From NCBI RefSeq assembly GCF_047238125.1, contig NZ_JBDFMH010000001.1, forward strand, positions 2,170,001 to 2,234,000: a DNA stretch of 64,000 nt. The letters are read 5' to 3'. Positions 48,771-57,996 of the stretch are shown piece after piece. The position numbers and the translations under genes were made by a program. Origin of the DNA: JBDFMH01 sp047238125. Its GTDB lineage: Bacteria; Pseudomonadota; Alphaproteobacteria; Sphingomonadales; Sphingomonadaceae. The notes below the pieces were generated by a model that had not been told where the DNA came from, ran no database searches, and saw nothing but the letters and a program-made list of their open reading frames with translations. Within the stretch, counting starts at the first letter, position 1. Each line of letters starts with the position of its first letter.

Positions 48771-49913
48771 TTAAGGCCTTAGCGGGCGCCCTTCGGTATC
48801 GAAACGCGCATCGGGCGGCACTTCGACATCGGGCTGCACGGGATCGGCGTCGAGCGAGCGATCGAGGTTGAAGACGAACGCCAGCACGGTCGCGACCGCG
48901 AGGTACAGATCCTCGCGGATCAGCTGGCCGGTGCGGGCGGTGTAATAGAGCGCGCGGGTCAGTTCGGGATAGCGCAGGATCGGCACGGCATGCTCGTCGG
49001 CCAGCTCGCGGATCGCCTCGGCGGTGGCGTCCACGCCGCGCGCCACCACCGTCGGTGCGGCGTCGGTGTCGGGACGGTAGCGCAGCGCCACGGCGAAATG
49101 CTCGGGATTGACCAGCACCACGCTCGCCTCGGCGATCGCGGCACGGGCGGAGGCGCGCAGCACATCATGCTGGCGGCGGCGGATCTGCGCCTTCAGCTCG
49201 GGGTTGCCTTCGGTCTGCTTGTGTTCGTCGCGCACTTCCTGCTTGGTCATGCGCAGCCGCTGCATCCGCTGGACCAGCTGGGCGGGTACGTCGATCAGCG
49301 CGATGCCGGCCAGCCCCAGCGCCATGATCAGCACCGCAGCCAGGAAGATATCGCCGACCGCGCCGATCGCCGCGCCGATATCGCGCGAGCCGAGCGAGAC
49401 CAGTTCATCCGCGCGGCTCATCAACAGCCACACGCCGATCGTGCCCAGCACCGCGACCTTGGCCATCGCCTTGACCAGTTCGACCAGCCCGGCCGCGCCA
49501 AAGATCCGCTTCATGCCGGACATCGGGTTGATCTTGCTGGCCTTGAACGCGAACGCTCCTGCCCGGAAGCCGAGCGAGCCGAGCAGCGCGGGCCCCGCGA
49601 CGGCGGCGAAGATTGTCAGCGCGAACAGGGATGCCAGCGGCAGCGCGATCCCGGTGATCAAATCGCGCGCCACGGTGGCAGGATCGAACGTCTCGATCGC
49701 GCCGACATCGAAACTCAGCGCCTCGCGCATCATGTCGGCCAGCGCGCCGATCATCCAGGGGCCGGCCAGCGCGAACCAGGCCGCACCCGCGATGACGACC
49801 AGCGCAGTCGCCAGATCGCGGGATTGCAGGATATCGCCCTGTTTCGCGGCATCCTGCCGCTTCTTGGCGGTAGGATCCTCGGTCTTCTGGTCGTTGTCCG
49901 GCGTGTCGGCCAC
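48771..49913 (-). CDS. flhB: Flagellar export switch protein FlhB
   Basis: The 380-residue export gate protein has four membrane segments and a cytoplasmic C-terminal domain. The self-cleavage motif is N269-P270-E271-H272 (VLVNPEHFAVALRY), where E. coli has NPTH, so autocleavage is expected between Asn and Pro. It switches export from rod/hook to filament subunits. The start is GTG 49913, with GGAGG 5 bp upstream. Last gene of the long operon begun by fliE. Confidence 0.93.
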   Translation of the reverse strand: MADTPDNDQKTEDPTAKKRQDAAKQGDILQSRDLATALVVIAGAAWFALAGPWMIGALADMMREALSFDVGAIETFDPATVARDLITGIALPLASLFALTIFAAVAGPALLGSLGFRAGAFAFKASKINPMSGMKRIFGAAGLVELVKAMAKVAVLGTIGVWLLMSRADELVSLGSRDIGAAIGAVGDIFLAAVLIMALGLAGIALIDVPAQLVQRMQRLRMTKQEVRDEHKQTEGNPELKAQIRRRQHDVLRASARAAIAEASVVLVNPEHFAVALRYRPDTDAAPTVVARGVDATAEAIRELADEHAVPILRYPELTRALYYTARTGQLIREDLYLAVATVLAFVFNLDRSLDADPVQPDVEVPPDARFDTEGRPLRP

Positions 49914-49928
49914 GGGCGCCTCCGCCGA

Positions 49929-50705
49929 TCAGTTCAGCGCCAGGCCGCGCGCGAAGGCAAGCCCCGCCTGCAGGCTCTGCACGATGCCGTCCGCTAGAAC
50001 CGGGGTCGCGATCGCCAGCAGCACGACGCCGGCCATCAGCGTGGCGGGCAGGCCGACCGCGAACAGATTCAGCGCCGGGGCGGACCGCGCCAGCATCGCC
50101 ATCACCAGTTGCACCAGGATCAGCGCGAAGCCCACCGGCAGCGCGATCGCGAGCCCGGCGGCGAACAGCTGGCCGCCGAACAGCACCAGCCCCCAAATCG
50201 GCTGTGCGCCCAACATCTCACCGCCGGGCGGCAGCGCGCGATAGCTTTCGAAGATGATCGTGGCGAGCAGCAGGTGGCCGCCCATCGCCAGGAACAGGAA
50301 GGTGCCGAGCACGGTCAGCAACTGTCCGATCGCGCCGGAAGACTGATCGGTGGCAGGATCGATCATGCTGGCGAAGCCTAGCCCCATCGCGTTGGCGATC
50401 GTCTCGCCCGCCACCAGCGCGGCCGAGAATCCGATCTGCACCGCGAAGCCGATCGCGAGCCCGGCCAGCACCTCGCCCGCGACCAGCATCACGCCCGCGA
50501 TGGTGGCGATGCCGCCCTCCGGCAGCGCGAACGGGGTCGCGGCCATCGCCGGGATGCCGATCGCCAGACTGATGATCAGCCGCACCTGCAGCGGCACCGC
50601 AGGCGCGCCGAAGATCGGGGCGGCCAGAAAGGCGGCGCCCGGTCGGATCATCGCGATCAGCCAGATCCACAGCTGCGCTTCGAGCCCGGCAAACCCGGCG
50701 GGCAT
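49929..50705 (-). CDS. fliR: Flagellar export apparatus protein FliR
   Basis: The 258-residue inner-membrane protein has the FliR pattern: MIRPGAAFLAAPIFGAPAVPLQVRLIISLAIG and ALPPGGEMLG. It forms the export gate core with FliP and FliQ. ATG 50705 was chosen for MPAGFAGLEAQLW; the longer frame upstream overlaps fliQ. It lies between fliQ and flhB as usual. Confidence 0.9.
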   Translation of the reverse strand: MPAGFAGLEAQLWIWLIAMIRPGAAFLAAPIFGAPAVPLQVRLIISLAIGIPAMAATPFALPEGGIATIAGVMLVAGEVLAGLAIGFAVQIGFSAALVAGETIANAMGLGFASMIDPATDQSSGAIGQLLTVLGTFLFLAMGGHLLLATIIFESYRALPPGGEMLGAQPIWGLVLFGGQLFAAGLAIALPVGFALILVQLVMAMLARSAPALNLFAVGLPATLMAGVVLLAIATPVLADGIVQSLQAGLAFARGLALN

Positions 50706-50733
50706 TACCGCAGCTGGTCCGCGCGGCCGCGCA

Positions 50734-51003
50734 TCAGCGCACAAGATCGGGGATGCGGGCGAACATCTCGCGCGTGAAATCGGCCAGCAGGATCAGGATC
50801 GACCCGCCGAAAATGGCGAGCGCGATACCGACGATGATCAGCTTCGGCACGAAGCTCAACGTCTGCTCGTTGATCGAGGTTGCGGCCTGGATCATGCCCA
50901 GCACCAGCCCCGCGACCAGCGCGGGCACCAGGATCGGCGTGGTGGCCAGCGCCAGGATCCACAGCGCCTGTTGCGCCACGCCGACGAAATAATCCTGGTC
51001 CAT
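50734..51003 (-). CDS. fliQ: Flagellar export apparatus protein FliQ
   Basis: The 89-residue protein, MDQDYFVGVAQQALWILALATTPILVPALVAGLVLGMIQAATSINEQTLSFVPKL, has two membrane helices and the FliQ motif AATSINEQTLSFVPK. It packs around FliP and FliR in the export gate. ATG 51003 lies 2 bp after the fliP stop. Its frame is open far upstream but the conserved part starts here. Confidence 0.93.
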   Translation of the reverse strand: MDQDYFVGVAQQALWILALATTPILVPALVAGLVLGMIQAATSINEQTLSFVPKLIIVGIALAIFGGSILILLADFTREMFARIPDLVR

Positions 51004-51005
51004 CG

Positions 51006-51812
51006 CTAACCGCCAGAGAAGGACGCGGCGAGGCTGCCCATCGTCAGCGCCCAGCCATCGACGAGCACGAACAGCAGCAGCTTGAACGGCATCGACACGA
51101 TCGAGGGCGACAGCATCACCATGCCGAGCGCCATCAGCGTCGAGGCGACGACGAGATCGATGATCAGGAACGGCAGGAAGATCAGGAAACCGATCTGGAA
51201 TGCGGTCTTCAGTTCGGAGGTCACGAACGCGGGCAGCAGGATCGAGAAGGGCACTTCGCGCTGGTTGCGGAAGCCGGGCACGTTGGCGAGATCGGCGAAC
51301 AGCTTCAGGTCGGTCTGCCGGGTCTGGCGGATCATGAAGCCGTGCAGCACGTCGCCACCGCGCTGGATGGCATCCTCGATCCCGATCTGGCCGGCGCCAT
51401 AGGGGGTGTATGCGGTGCGGTTGATTTCGTCGATCGCGGGCCGCATCACGAAGATCGACAGGAACAGCGCCAGCCCCACCAGTACCTGGTTGGGCGGCGT
51501 CTGCTGCAAGCCCAGCGCCTGGCGCAGGATCGACAGCACGATGATGATGCGGGTGAAGCTGGTCATCATCAGCACCAGCGACGGCAGTACCGTCAACAGG
51601 CTCATCAGGACCAGGATCTGCAGGCTCAGCGACAGCGGCCGGCCATCGCCGGACACGGTGTTGAGCGCCCGATCGATCGCGCCGGTCTGCGTGGCCTGCG
51701 CGAAGGCGGGGGTGGCGAGGAGGAAGACGACGAGGAGGAGGATCGGCAGCCCGACCCACTTCGTTATTCCCGCGCAGGCGGGAATCCACTTTGCGGCTTG
51801 GCGTGCGGTCAT
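51006..51812 (-). CDS. fliP: Flagellar export apparatus protein FliP, N-terminus altered by repeats
   Basis: The 268-residue protein has a signal sequence (KWVGLPILLLVVFLLATPAFA), the conserved MTSFTRIIIVLSILRQALG, TPPNQVLVGLALFLSIFVM and PFLIIDLVVASTLMALGM segments. It forms the export gate pore. Its first 16 residues encode one arm of the repeat pair at 51766-51870 (WIPACAGIT). The frame remains open to ATG 51905, which overlaps the fliO stop by 8 bp and may be the ancestral start, in which case both repeats lie inside the gene. Confidence 0.9.
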   Translation of the reverse strand: MTARQAAKWIPACAGITKWVGLPILLLVVFLLATPAFAQATQTGAIDRALNTVSGDGRPLSLSLQILVLMSLLTVLPSLVLMMTSFTRIIIVLSILRQALGLQQTPPNQVLVGLALFLSIFVMRPAIDEINRTAYTPYGAGQIGIEDAIQRGGDVLHGFMIRQTRQTDLKLFADLANVPGFRNQREVPFSILLPAFVTSELKTAFQIGFLIFLPFLIIDLVVASTLMALGMVMLSPSIVSMPFKLLLFVLVDGWALTMGSLAASFSGG

Positions 51813-51870
51813 GGATCCGCCACTCACTCCGGCACCAAGAACAGCGGTGGATTCCCGCCCTCGCGGGAAT
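51766..51870. repeat. REPIN-like inverted repeat pair at the 5' end of fliP
   Basis: Arm A (51766-51789) and arm B (51847-51870) are each 24 bp. Arm B is the reverse complement of A with two mismatches. Each contains a TTCCCGC/GCGGGAA palindrome. The 57-bp spacer has the ATG used for fliP. Such paired palindromic units resemble the mobile REPIN elements seen in many genomes; translated pieces such as SFPRGRES and WIPACAGIT are typical. Confidence 0.75.
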
Positions 51871-51897
51871 GACGGGACCATGGGTAGCGCCACCCCC

Positions 51898-52176
51898 TCA
51901 GCCATTGAGGTCGAACTCGGCGACCGGTGCCTCGGTCTCGCTGATCAGCGTCACCTGCCCACGCGCGACCGCGACCAACAGATGCTTGCCGCCGAATTCG
52001 ATCACCGCCAGCCGCCCGGTCGCACCCAGCGGCACGCCGTCCACGATCTTCACGGCGCGCGGGCCGCGCTTGACGACCATGCCCGGCTGCACCCGGCGCC
52101 ACAGCCAGATCGAAGCGAAGGCGAGCCCCGCCACCAGCGGGACGAGGATCAGCAGCTTTAGGATATAGGCGGTCAT
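51898..52176 (-). CDS. fliO: Flagellar protein FliO
   Basis: The 92-residue protein has one membrane segment (ILKLLILVPLVAGLAFASIWLWRRV) and a cytoplasmic FliO part (GRLAVIEFGGKHLLVAVARGQVTLISE). It assists FliP folding. ATG 52176 overlaps the fliN stop (TGATG). It ends 7 bp before the REPIN-affected fliP. Confidence 0.82.
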   Translation of the reverse strand: MTAYILKLLILVPLVAGLAFASIWLWRRVQPGMVVKRGPRAVKIVDGVPLGATGRLAVIEFGGKHLLVAVARGQVTLISETEAPVAEFDLNG

Positions 52177-52496
52177 CACCCGCGCCGCTCGATCCCGGCC
52201 AGCCGGGTATCGGGCGCGACGACATCGACGATGCGCACCCCGAACCGGCCGTTGACGGTCACCACCTCGCCGCGTGCGACCAGCGTGCCGTTGACGAGGA
52301 TGTCGAGCAGCTCGTTCGCCTGGCGATCAAGCTCGACGACGCTGCCCTCGGCCAGGCCCAGCAGCTCCGACAGGCGCAGCGAGGTCGATCCGACCTCGAC
52401 CGACAGCCGCAGCGGGATATCGGCAAGCAGGTGGAAGTTGCGGCCCGACAGGCTGGACGGCGGCGCGGCCGGCACCTCGTCTTCGAACTCGCTCAC
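52176..52496 (-). CDS. fliN: Flagellar motor switch protein FliN
   Basis: The 106-residue protein is a SpoA-domain protein: IPLRLSVEVGSTSLRLSELLGLAEGSVVELDRQANELLDILVNGTLVARGEVVTVNGRFGVRIVDVV, the full FliN pattern. It forms the lower C-ring with FliM and takes part in switching and export. The start at 52496 overlaps the fliM stop (ATGA). Confidence 0.93.
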   Translation of the reverse strand: MSEFEDEVPAAPPSSLSGRNFHLLADIPLRLSVEVGSTSLRLSELLGLAEGSVVELDRQANELLDILVNGTLVARGEVVTVNGRFGVRIVDVVAPDTRLAGIERRG

Positions 52497-53437
52497 GCTC
52501 CCCCTCCGATCTTCTCGATAACCATGGCGGCGCGTCCCTCGCGCTCACCGATCGTGCCCTGTGCCAGCTTGCGCCCGGCCACCGCCAGCGGCACCAGCGG
52601 CGCCAGCGTGATCGGGATGATGTCACCCGGCTTCAGCGCCAGCAACTGCGATACCGACAGCTCGGGCCGCGCCAGCACGCTGCGCACCGGCATCCTGACT
52701 TCGGCCAGCGCATCGGCCAGCCGTTCGCGCCATTCGGTATCGGGCGGGCCGGCATCGTCCTGCACGCGCGCCGCCAACATGCTTTCCACCGGCCGCAGCG
52801 ACGCCATCGGATAGACGATGCTGATCGTCGACGGCAGCGCCGCGCCGGGCGCGATCGCAAGCCGGTGGACGACTACCGTCTCCTCGGGCCGCACCAGCGA
52901 GGCATAGGCGGCGTTGGTCTCGCGCCCGGCCAGCTGCAACGTCAGCGGCATCACCTCGGCCCAGCCTTCCTGCAGCTTCTCGGCGATCTGGTCGGCCAGC
53001 CGCGTCGCCAGCCGCTCCTCCGTCGCGGTGAATTCGCCCCGGCTCGCCGCCGAACCGCGCCCGCCATAAAAGCTGTCCACCAGCCGCGACACGAACGCCG
53101 GGTCGATCACCACCATCAGGCTGCCCTTCAGGGGGCGCATCCGATAGAGATTGAGCGAGATGAACGCGGGCAGCGCCGATCGGAACGCCTCGAACCGCAT
53201 CGTCGTCGGCGGCTCCGCAGTCACCTGCGCCTTGGCATGCGCCAGCGGTTCGATCAGCAGGCGCACCTGGCGCGCCAGCCTGTCACCCAGCCGCTCGAGC
53301 CCGCCCAGCCGCACACCCTGCCGGGCGGCGGTGTCGCCGAAGACGTGCGGGCGCACGTCGCCTTCAGGCGACGACTGGCTCACGCGCGCGGTCTTCAACG
53401 CATCACCCTCCACATCCGGCATGGTTAACGGGTTCAT
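52493..53437 (-). CDS. fliM: Flagellar motor switch protein FliM
   Basis: The 314-residue protein has a middle CheC-like domain (FISLNLYRMRPLKGSLMVVIDPAFVSRLVDSFYGGRG) and a C-terminal SpoA domain (VLARPELSVSQLLALKPGDIIPI). It should connect CheY-P to the C-ring. The EIDALL-type CheY-binding N-terminal motif is not evident. ATG 53437 overlaps the fliL stop. Confidence 0.92.
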   Translation of the reverse strand: MNPLTMPDVEGDALKTARVSQSSPEGDVRPHVFGDTAARQGVRLGGLERLGDRLARQVRLLIEPLAHAKAQVTAEPPTTMRFEAFRSALPAFISLNLYRMRPLKGSLMVVIDPAFVSRLVDSFYGGRGSAASRGEFTATEERLATRLADQIAEKLQEGWAEVMPLTLQLAGRETNAAYASLVRPEETVVVHRLAIAPGAALPSTISIVYPMASLRPVESMLAARVQDDAGPPDTEWRERLADALAEVRMPVRSVLARPELSVSQLLALKPGDIIPITLAPLVPLAVAGRKLAQGTIGEREGRAAMVIEKIGGGA

Positions 53438-54096
53438 TGGACGATGAAGCTCGTGAAATAAACGTCGTCGATGCCGCCGAAGCCTTCTTTCTCGCGCAGA
53501 ACCTCGTTCACGGCCTGGGTGAGGTGCTTCTGCAACGCCTTCTTGCCCTCTGGCGTGGTGATCGCGACCGGGTCCTCGTCGCCCAGCGTCATCAGGATCG
53601 CGGATCGCACCGGCATCTCGTGCTTCTTCAGATTGTCGATCACGCGACTGTCGTAAAAGGTCGAGACGCCGAGCGCCACCTGCACCAGCGCATCCGAATC
53701 ACGCAGGTTCGCGGTGAAATTCTGCTCGATCGGGTAATAGGTCGCCTCATAGCGATCGCCGCCCGCCATGCCGGGCGTCGGCCGGCCATGCCCGGCTGCC
53801 GCCTCGTCACCGCCTTCGGCCGATTCGCCATGGCCGCCCTCGCCTTCGGCCGCCTTCTCCTCCTTGCCGTCCTTTTCGGCGGCGGTCGGATCCTCGGCGC
53901 CCTTGGGCACCAGCTGCGGCTTGTTCGGATCGACGGCGTGGCTGGGGCCGTCGCTGCCGCCGATCATGCCGCTGCCCGATGCCCACAGGCCGGCGCCGAC
54001 ACCGCCGCCCAACAGCACGACGGCGCCGATCACGGGGATCAACAGCTTCTTGAACTTGCCCGGCTTCTTCACCGGCTTGTCGGCATCGTCGCTCAC
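53434..54096 (-). CDS. fliL: Flagellar basal body-associated protein FliL
   Basis: The 220-residue protein has one membrane segment (KKLLIPVIGAVVLLGGGVGAGLWASG), an acidic linker (about 55-105, EKDGKEEKAAEGEGG) and a FliL domain (ATYYPIEQNFTANLRDSDALVQVALGVSTFYD). It supports stator function around the motor. The linker is longer than usual. It overlaps fliM by 4 bp and follows fliK after 12 bp. Confidence 0.88.
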   Translation of the reverse strand: MSDDADKPVKKPGKFKKLLIPVIGAVVLLGGGVGAGLWASGSGMIGGSDGPSHAVDPNKPQLVPKGAEDPTAAEKDGKEEKAAEGEGGHGESAEGGDEAAAGHGRPTPGMAGGDRYEATYYPIEQNFTANLRDSDALVQVALGVSTFYDSRVIDNLKKHEMPVRSAILMTLGDEDPVAITTPEGKKALQKHLTQAVNEVLREKEGFGGIDDVYFTSFIVQ

Positions 54097-54108
54097 GGTC
54101 GGGTTTCC

Positions 54109-55629
54109 TTATGCGAATCGGTCGCTGGGGGTGGCGGCCGTCGCGGGTCCGCCGGTTGGGGTGATCTCAGGCCTGAACTGGGTTGCCGGCGCGGCGCGCT
54201 GCCAGGCCGGTTGCTGGTGACGGCCGCCGTCATGCTGCTGGCCGAGATCGACATGCGTCTCGGCGATCCGCAGTCCTTGCGCGCGGGCTTCCTGCACCAG
54301 CCTGGGCTGGGCATCGGCCAGGATCTGGCGGCTTTCCTCACTGTCGCTGGTCAGCCGGATCGCGGTGCCACGATCGGACTGCTGCAGCTCGACCCCGATC
54401 GCGCCCAGCGTATCGGGCGTGACCGCGAACGACAGCTTCGCGCCGGGCGTGGCGGCGCGCACGATATCGCGGGCCAGCGCATCCAGCGACTGCGCGTCCT
54501 GCTCGGCCGAAAGCCGGTGCGCGAGCACCTGATCGGCGGTGTCGGGCAGTGCCACTGCGTCCACATCGGCCGGCCGATCTTGCTGGGCCGCCGTCGCCGC
54601 GGCGACGGTGACGAGCGTGGCGAACGCGGCACGCTCGCCGCTCGCTGGCAGCGACGGGAGGGTATCGGCGTCGGCTTCGGGACCGGCCCGGGCGGCGTCG
54701 TGATCGATCGCCGAGGGCTCGACTGCGCGACGCGCCGGCGCTTCGATCCGCGACGCCCGGGCGACCACGACAGGCGCGGCGGCCTGATCGACGACCGGCA
54801 GAAGCACGACGACGGGGATCGGGATCGCGGGGGTTGTGGACTGGGCTTCGGGCGCGGCGGTGGGGGCATCGTGCGCGTCCCTCGCCACTTCTGCGTCGAG
54901 CACCTCGTCGACGACCGGCGGCTGCGCCGCGCCTGACTCATCGAGCGGGCTCCCAAAAAATTCGGGGGAGACGGGCTTAGTGGTCCCGATCGCGGCGACA
55001 GGCTGCGACGGAACTTCCGCCGGTGCCTGATCGGCCGGTTCGGGGGGCAGGTTCGGATCGTCCGACAGCGGGGCCGTCGCGAAAGGCGCGGCAGCCGCAG
55101 GCGGCATCGTCACCGGTGCCACCGCTGGCTCAGCAGCTTCGAGCGGCACGGGTGCCGGAGCCAATCGAACGGGCGAAGCCCTCACCTGCACGGCCGGCAC
55201 GGCAATCGTCTTCGGAGCGGCCGGGTCGGTCGCCGGGTTTTCGGCGGTCGCGACCGGCGGCACTGTCGGCTGTGGCAAACCGACCAGCGCGACCGGAACC
55301 TTGCGTGGGGTCGGCCCGGCGCGACCGGGTGCTGCTGCGGCAACGGCCGTCGTCTTCATGACCGCCTTCGCCGGGGGCTGCTCGTCGGACAAGATGGCCG
55401 GGAGACCGACCTCGGGTTCCGGCTCGAGGCTTGCCAGCAACGCCTTGGCCTGATCCGCAGGCGCGGCCACGGGCGGCGGCGGCGCGGCGTCCACCGTTCG
55501 CGGCGCGTCGACACGTGGCGTGGGGATCGCGATCATCATCGCGGCGAAATCGATCACTGGCGGCGGGCCGAAGCTCGTCGCCGCAAGTGGCGCGGCCGGC
55601 GCGACCGTTTGAAAGCTGGTCGGGATCAT
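54109..55629 (-). CDS. fliK: Flagellar hook-length control protein FliK
   Basis: The 506-residue protein is Pro/Ala-rich and disordered for about 400 residues. A C-terminal domain follows (LSFAVTPDTLGAIGVELQQSDRGTAIRLTSDSEESRQILADAQPRLVQEARAQGLRIAETHVDLGQQ), the FliK Flg-hook pattern. It measures hook length and triggers FlhB switching. It overlaps fliJ by 4 bp. Confidence 0.83.
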   Translation of the reverse strand: MIPTSFQTVAPAAPLAATSFGPPPVIDFAAMMIAIPTPRVDAPRTVDAAPPPPVAAPADQAKALLASLEPEPEVGLPAILSDEQPPAKAVMKTTAVAAAAPGRAGPTPRKVPVALVGLPQPTVPPVATAENPATDPAAPKTIAVPAVQVRASPVRLAPAPVPLEAAEPAVAPVTMPPAAAAPFATAPLSDDPNLPPEPADQAPAEVPSQPVAAIGTTKPVSPEFFGSPLDESGAAQPPVVDEVLDAEVARDAHDAPTAAPEAQSTTPAIPIPVVVLLPVVDQAAAPVVVARASRIEAPARRAVEPSAIDHDAARAGPEADADTLPSLPASGERAAFATLVTVAAATAAQQDRPADVDAVALPDTADQVLAHRLSAEQDAQSLDALARDIVRAATPGAKLSFAVTPDTLGAIGVELQQSDRGTAIRLTSDSEESRQILADAQPRLVQEARAQGLRIAETHVDLGQQHDGGRHQQPAWQRAAPATQFRPEITPTGGPATAATPSDRFA

Positions 55630-56051
55630 GCGTCGCGCTCCGTGTTCGGGGTACGCGGACGCGGCAGCGCGGCGCGCTTCGCTTCCGCCTTCGCCTCGGC
55701 GGCACGGACTGCGCGCGCACCCAGCCGCTCGGCGCTTTCCTGCCGGATGCGGGCCGCGATCCGCAGGGCCGCCTGCTGTTCGGCACTGGCGCGCGCCCCC
55801 ACGATGCTGTCGGTCAATCCGTCGCGCACCTGCGCGAGCCGGCCGATCATCTCGGCCCCGCTCGACAGATGCTGGCCAGTGCCGTGGCCGACTGCAGGCG
55901 TCATCTGCGCGCTCAGCAGCGCCAGCCGCCGCTCGGTCGATTCCAGCTGCTCGACCCGCGCTTCGGCGCGCGCCGCCTCGGCGCTGGCCAGGATATGCTG
56001 GATACTGCGCACACGCGCGATCCGCTGGCGGCGGGCGACGAGGCCGGTCAT
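55626..56051 (-). CDS. fliJ: FliJ-like flagellar export protein
   Basis: The 141-residue protein is a long coiled coil (ILASAEAARAEARVEQLESTERRLALLSAQM and a second helix), the FliJ layout. It lies between fliI and fliK and should bind FliI in the export ATPase complex. FliJ sequences are weakly conserved, so the call rests partly on position. It overlaps both neighbours by 4 bp. Confidence 0.75.
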   Translation of the reverse strand: MTGLVARRQRIARVRSIQHILASAEAARAEARVEQLESTERRLALLSAQMTPAVGHGTGQHLSSGAEMIGRLAQVRDGLTDSIVGARASAEQQAALRIAARIRQESAERLGARAVRAAEAKAEAKRAALPRPRTPNTERDA

Positions 56052-57379
56052 GATCCGAACCTGCCGATCAGCGCCGCAGTCGCGGTATCGGCATCGACCT
56101 GTTCGGATGCCGGTTGGACGATGAAGTCCATGAGTTCGCCATGGCGCGCGATCGCGGCGTCGATGCTTGCATCGCTGCCTTCGCGATAGGCGCCCATCAG
56201 GATCAGGTCGCGATTTTCTTCATAGCCGGACCACAGCCGGCGGAAGCAGGCCGCGGCGCGGGCATGATCGGGGCCGACGATGTCGCTCATCACGCGGCTG
56301 AGCGAGCGGCCGACATCGATCGCGGGGAACACCGCCTTTTCCGCCATCGATCGGCTGAGCACGATATGCCCGTCCACAATCGCGCGCGCGGCATCCACGA
56401 TCGGATCGTCGGTGTCGTCGCCATCGGCCAGTACGGTGTAGAGAGCGGTGATCGATCCGCCGGTGCGCGCATCGGCGCCGGCGCGTTCCACCAGCCGCGG
56501 GATCAGCCCCAGGGCGGACGGCGGATAGCCCTTGGTCGTCGGCGGCTCACCCAGCGCCAAGCCGATCTCGCGCTGCGCATGGGCGACACGGGTCAGGCTG
56601 TCGATCAGCAGCAGCACGCGCAGCCCCTGCTCGCGGAAATGTTCGGCGATCGCGGTCGCGCGCATCGCGGCACGCAGCCGCAACACCGGCGGATGATCGG
56701 CCGGCACCGCGACCACGACGCTCTTCCTGCGGACCGGTCCGGACAGCTTGGTAGCCAGAAAGTCGGCGACTTCGCGGCTGCGCTCCCCGATCAGGCCGAC
56801 CACGATCACATCGGCATCGGCGCCGGCGATCATCTGGCCCATCAGCACCGATTTGCCGACGCCCGATCCCGCCACGATCGCGATCCGCTGGCCCACGCCC
56901 GCGGTGAGCAGCGCATTGACTGCGCGCACACCCATGTCGAACGGCTCGGTCACCCGCGCACGGTGCAGCGGGTTGCCGCGCACGCCCGCGATCGGCCATT
57001 TCTGGTGAGTGCCGATCGGCCCCATCCCATCGAGCGGTGCGCCCAGCGCATCGACCACGCGGCCGAGCAGCGCATCGCCCACATCGGCCCACCCGCCCGA
57101 GCGATCGGGCTCGACCCGCGCGCCGCGGCTGTGCGGCGCATCGCTGTCGAGCGCCATCAGCAGCGTGCGGTCGCCACGGAACCCCACCACCTCGGCACGC
57201 GCCGCATGGCCGTTGGCGTCGATCACGCGCACGCCCGCCCCTACCGGCAGGCTGAGCCCGGTCGCCTCCAGCATCAACCCATCATAGGCGATCAGCTTGC
57301 CGACGCGGCGCGGGGCCACATCGGCGATGTCGAGCGCGGCCAGCATGGCGCGCGCGTTGTCGGCCAGCGCAGTCGTCAT
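56048..57379 (-). CDS. fliI: Flagellum-specific ATPase FliI
   Basis: The 443-residue ATPase powers flagellar protein export. Walker A is AGSGVGKS (170-177), with the VGLIGERSREVADFL, DSLTRVAHAQREIGLALGEPPTTKGYPPSAL blocks and Walker B LLLIDSLTR. Its N-terminal beta barrel resembles F1-ATPase. It overlaps the fliH and fliJ genes by 4 bp. Confidence 0.94.
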   Translation of the reverse strand: MTTALADNARAMLAALDIADVAPRRVGKLIAYDGLMLEATGLSLPVGAGVRVIDANGHAARAEVVGFRGDRTLLMALDSDAPHSRGARVEPDRSGGWADVGDALLGRVVDALGAPLDGMGPIGTHQKWPIAGVRGNPLHRARVTEPFDMGVRAVNALLTAGVGQRIAIVAGSGVGKSVLMGQMIAGADADVIVVGLIGERSREVADFLATKLSGPVRRKSVVVAVPADHPPVLRLRAAMRATAIAEHFREQGLRVLLLIDSLTRVAHAQREIGLALGEPPTTKGYPPSALGLIPRLVERAGADARTGGSITALYTVLADGDDTDDPIVDAARAIVDGHIVLSRSMAEKAVFPAIDVGRSLSRVMSDIVGPDHARAAACFRRLWSGYEENRDLILMGAYREGSDASIDAAIARHGELMDFIVQPASEQVDADTATAALIGRFGS

Positions 57380-57996
57380 CGCGGTGCCCCCAGCCGATCG
57401 AGCGCGGCACCCAGCTTTTCCAGCGCGACATCGGGGCCGGCCTCGATCCAGCCGTCATTGGTCTCCAGCAGCGCAGTGCCGGGCGCCAGCAGCGGATCGC
57501 CGACCAGTTCCACCGGTAGCCGGGCATCGGCCAGCCGCGCGACATCGTCGGGGTGCAGCCGCATCCGGCCGGGCACGCTGGCTTCGGCGATCAGGCCGGC
57601 CACCTGCTCGGCGCGGCGCAGCAGCATCGTCTCGTCGATCGCGACTTCGCCGATCGCCTGGCGCACCAGCCGGCTCACCGTTTCCGACAGCAGCAGCGCC
57701 AGATCGCGCGATGGTTCGGGCTTCAGCACGGTCAGCGATTCGGCCAGGATCGCGAGCGAAGCGCGCTCGGCTTCCAGTTCCACCTGCGCGGTGCGCAACC
57801 CCTCGTCGAAGCCAGCGGCGAACGCGGTCGCCTCGATCTCGGCGGGGTCGATCACCGTCGCCGGCGCGGCCGGCTCGGCCGGCTGCACCTCGGCCGGAAG
57901 CTGCAAGCGCGCGGACAGCGGCACGAAACCGGCCGCAGCATGCGCCGCCGCGTTCGGGAAAAGGGCCATCGGCTCGATCCGTCGCGGCTCAAACAT
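57376..57996 (-). CDS. fliH: Flagellar assembly protein FliH
   Basis: The 206-residue protein has the FliH arrangement of an N-terminal Ala/Pro-rich part, a helical middle (AFAAGFDEGLRTAQVELEAERASLAILAESL) and a C-terminal V-ATPase E-subunit-like domain. It regulates FliI. ATG 57996 overlaps the fliG stop by 8 bp and the end overlaps fliI by 4 bp. Confidence 0.8.
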   Translation of the reverse strand: MFEPRRIEPMALFPNAAAHAAAGFVPLSARLQLPAEVQPAEPAAPATVIDPAEIEATAFAAGFDEGLRTAQVELEAERASLAILAESLTVLKPEPSRDLALLLSETVSRLVRQAIGEVAIDETMLLRRAEQVAGLIAEASVPGRMRLHPDDVARLADARLPVELVGDPLLAPGTALLETNDGWIEAGPDVALEKLGAALDRLGAPR

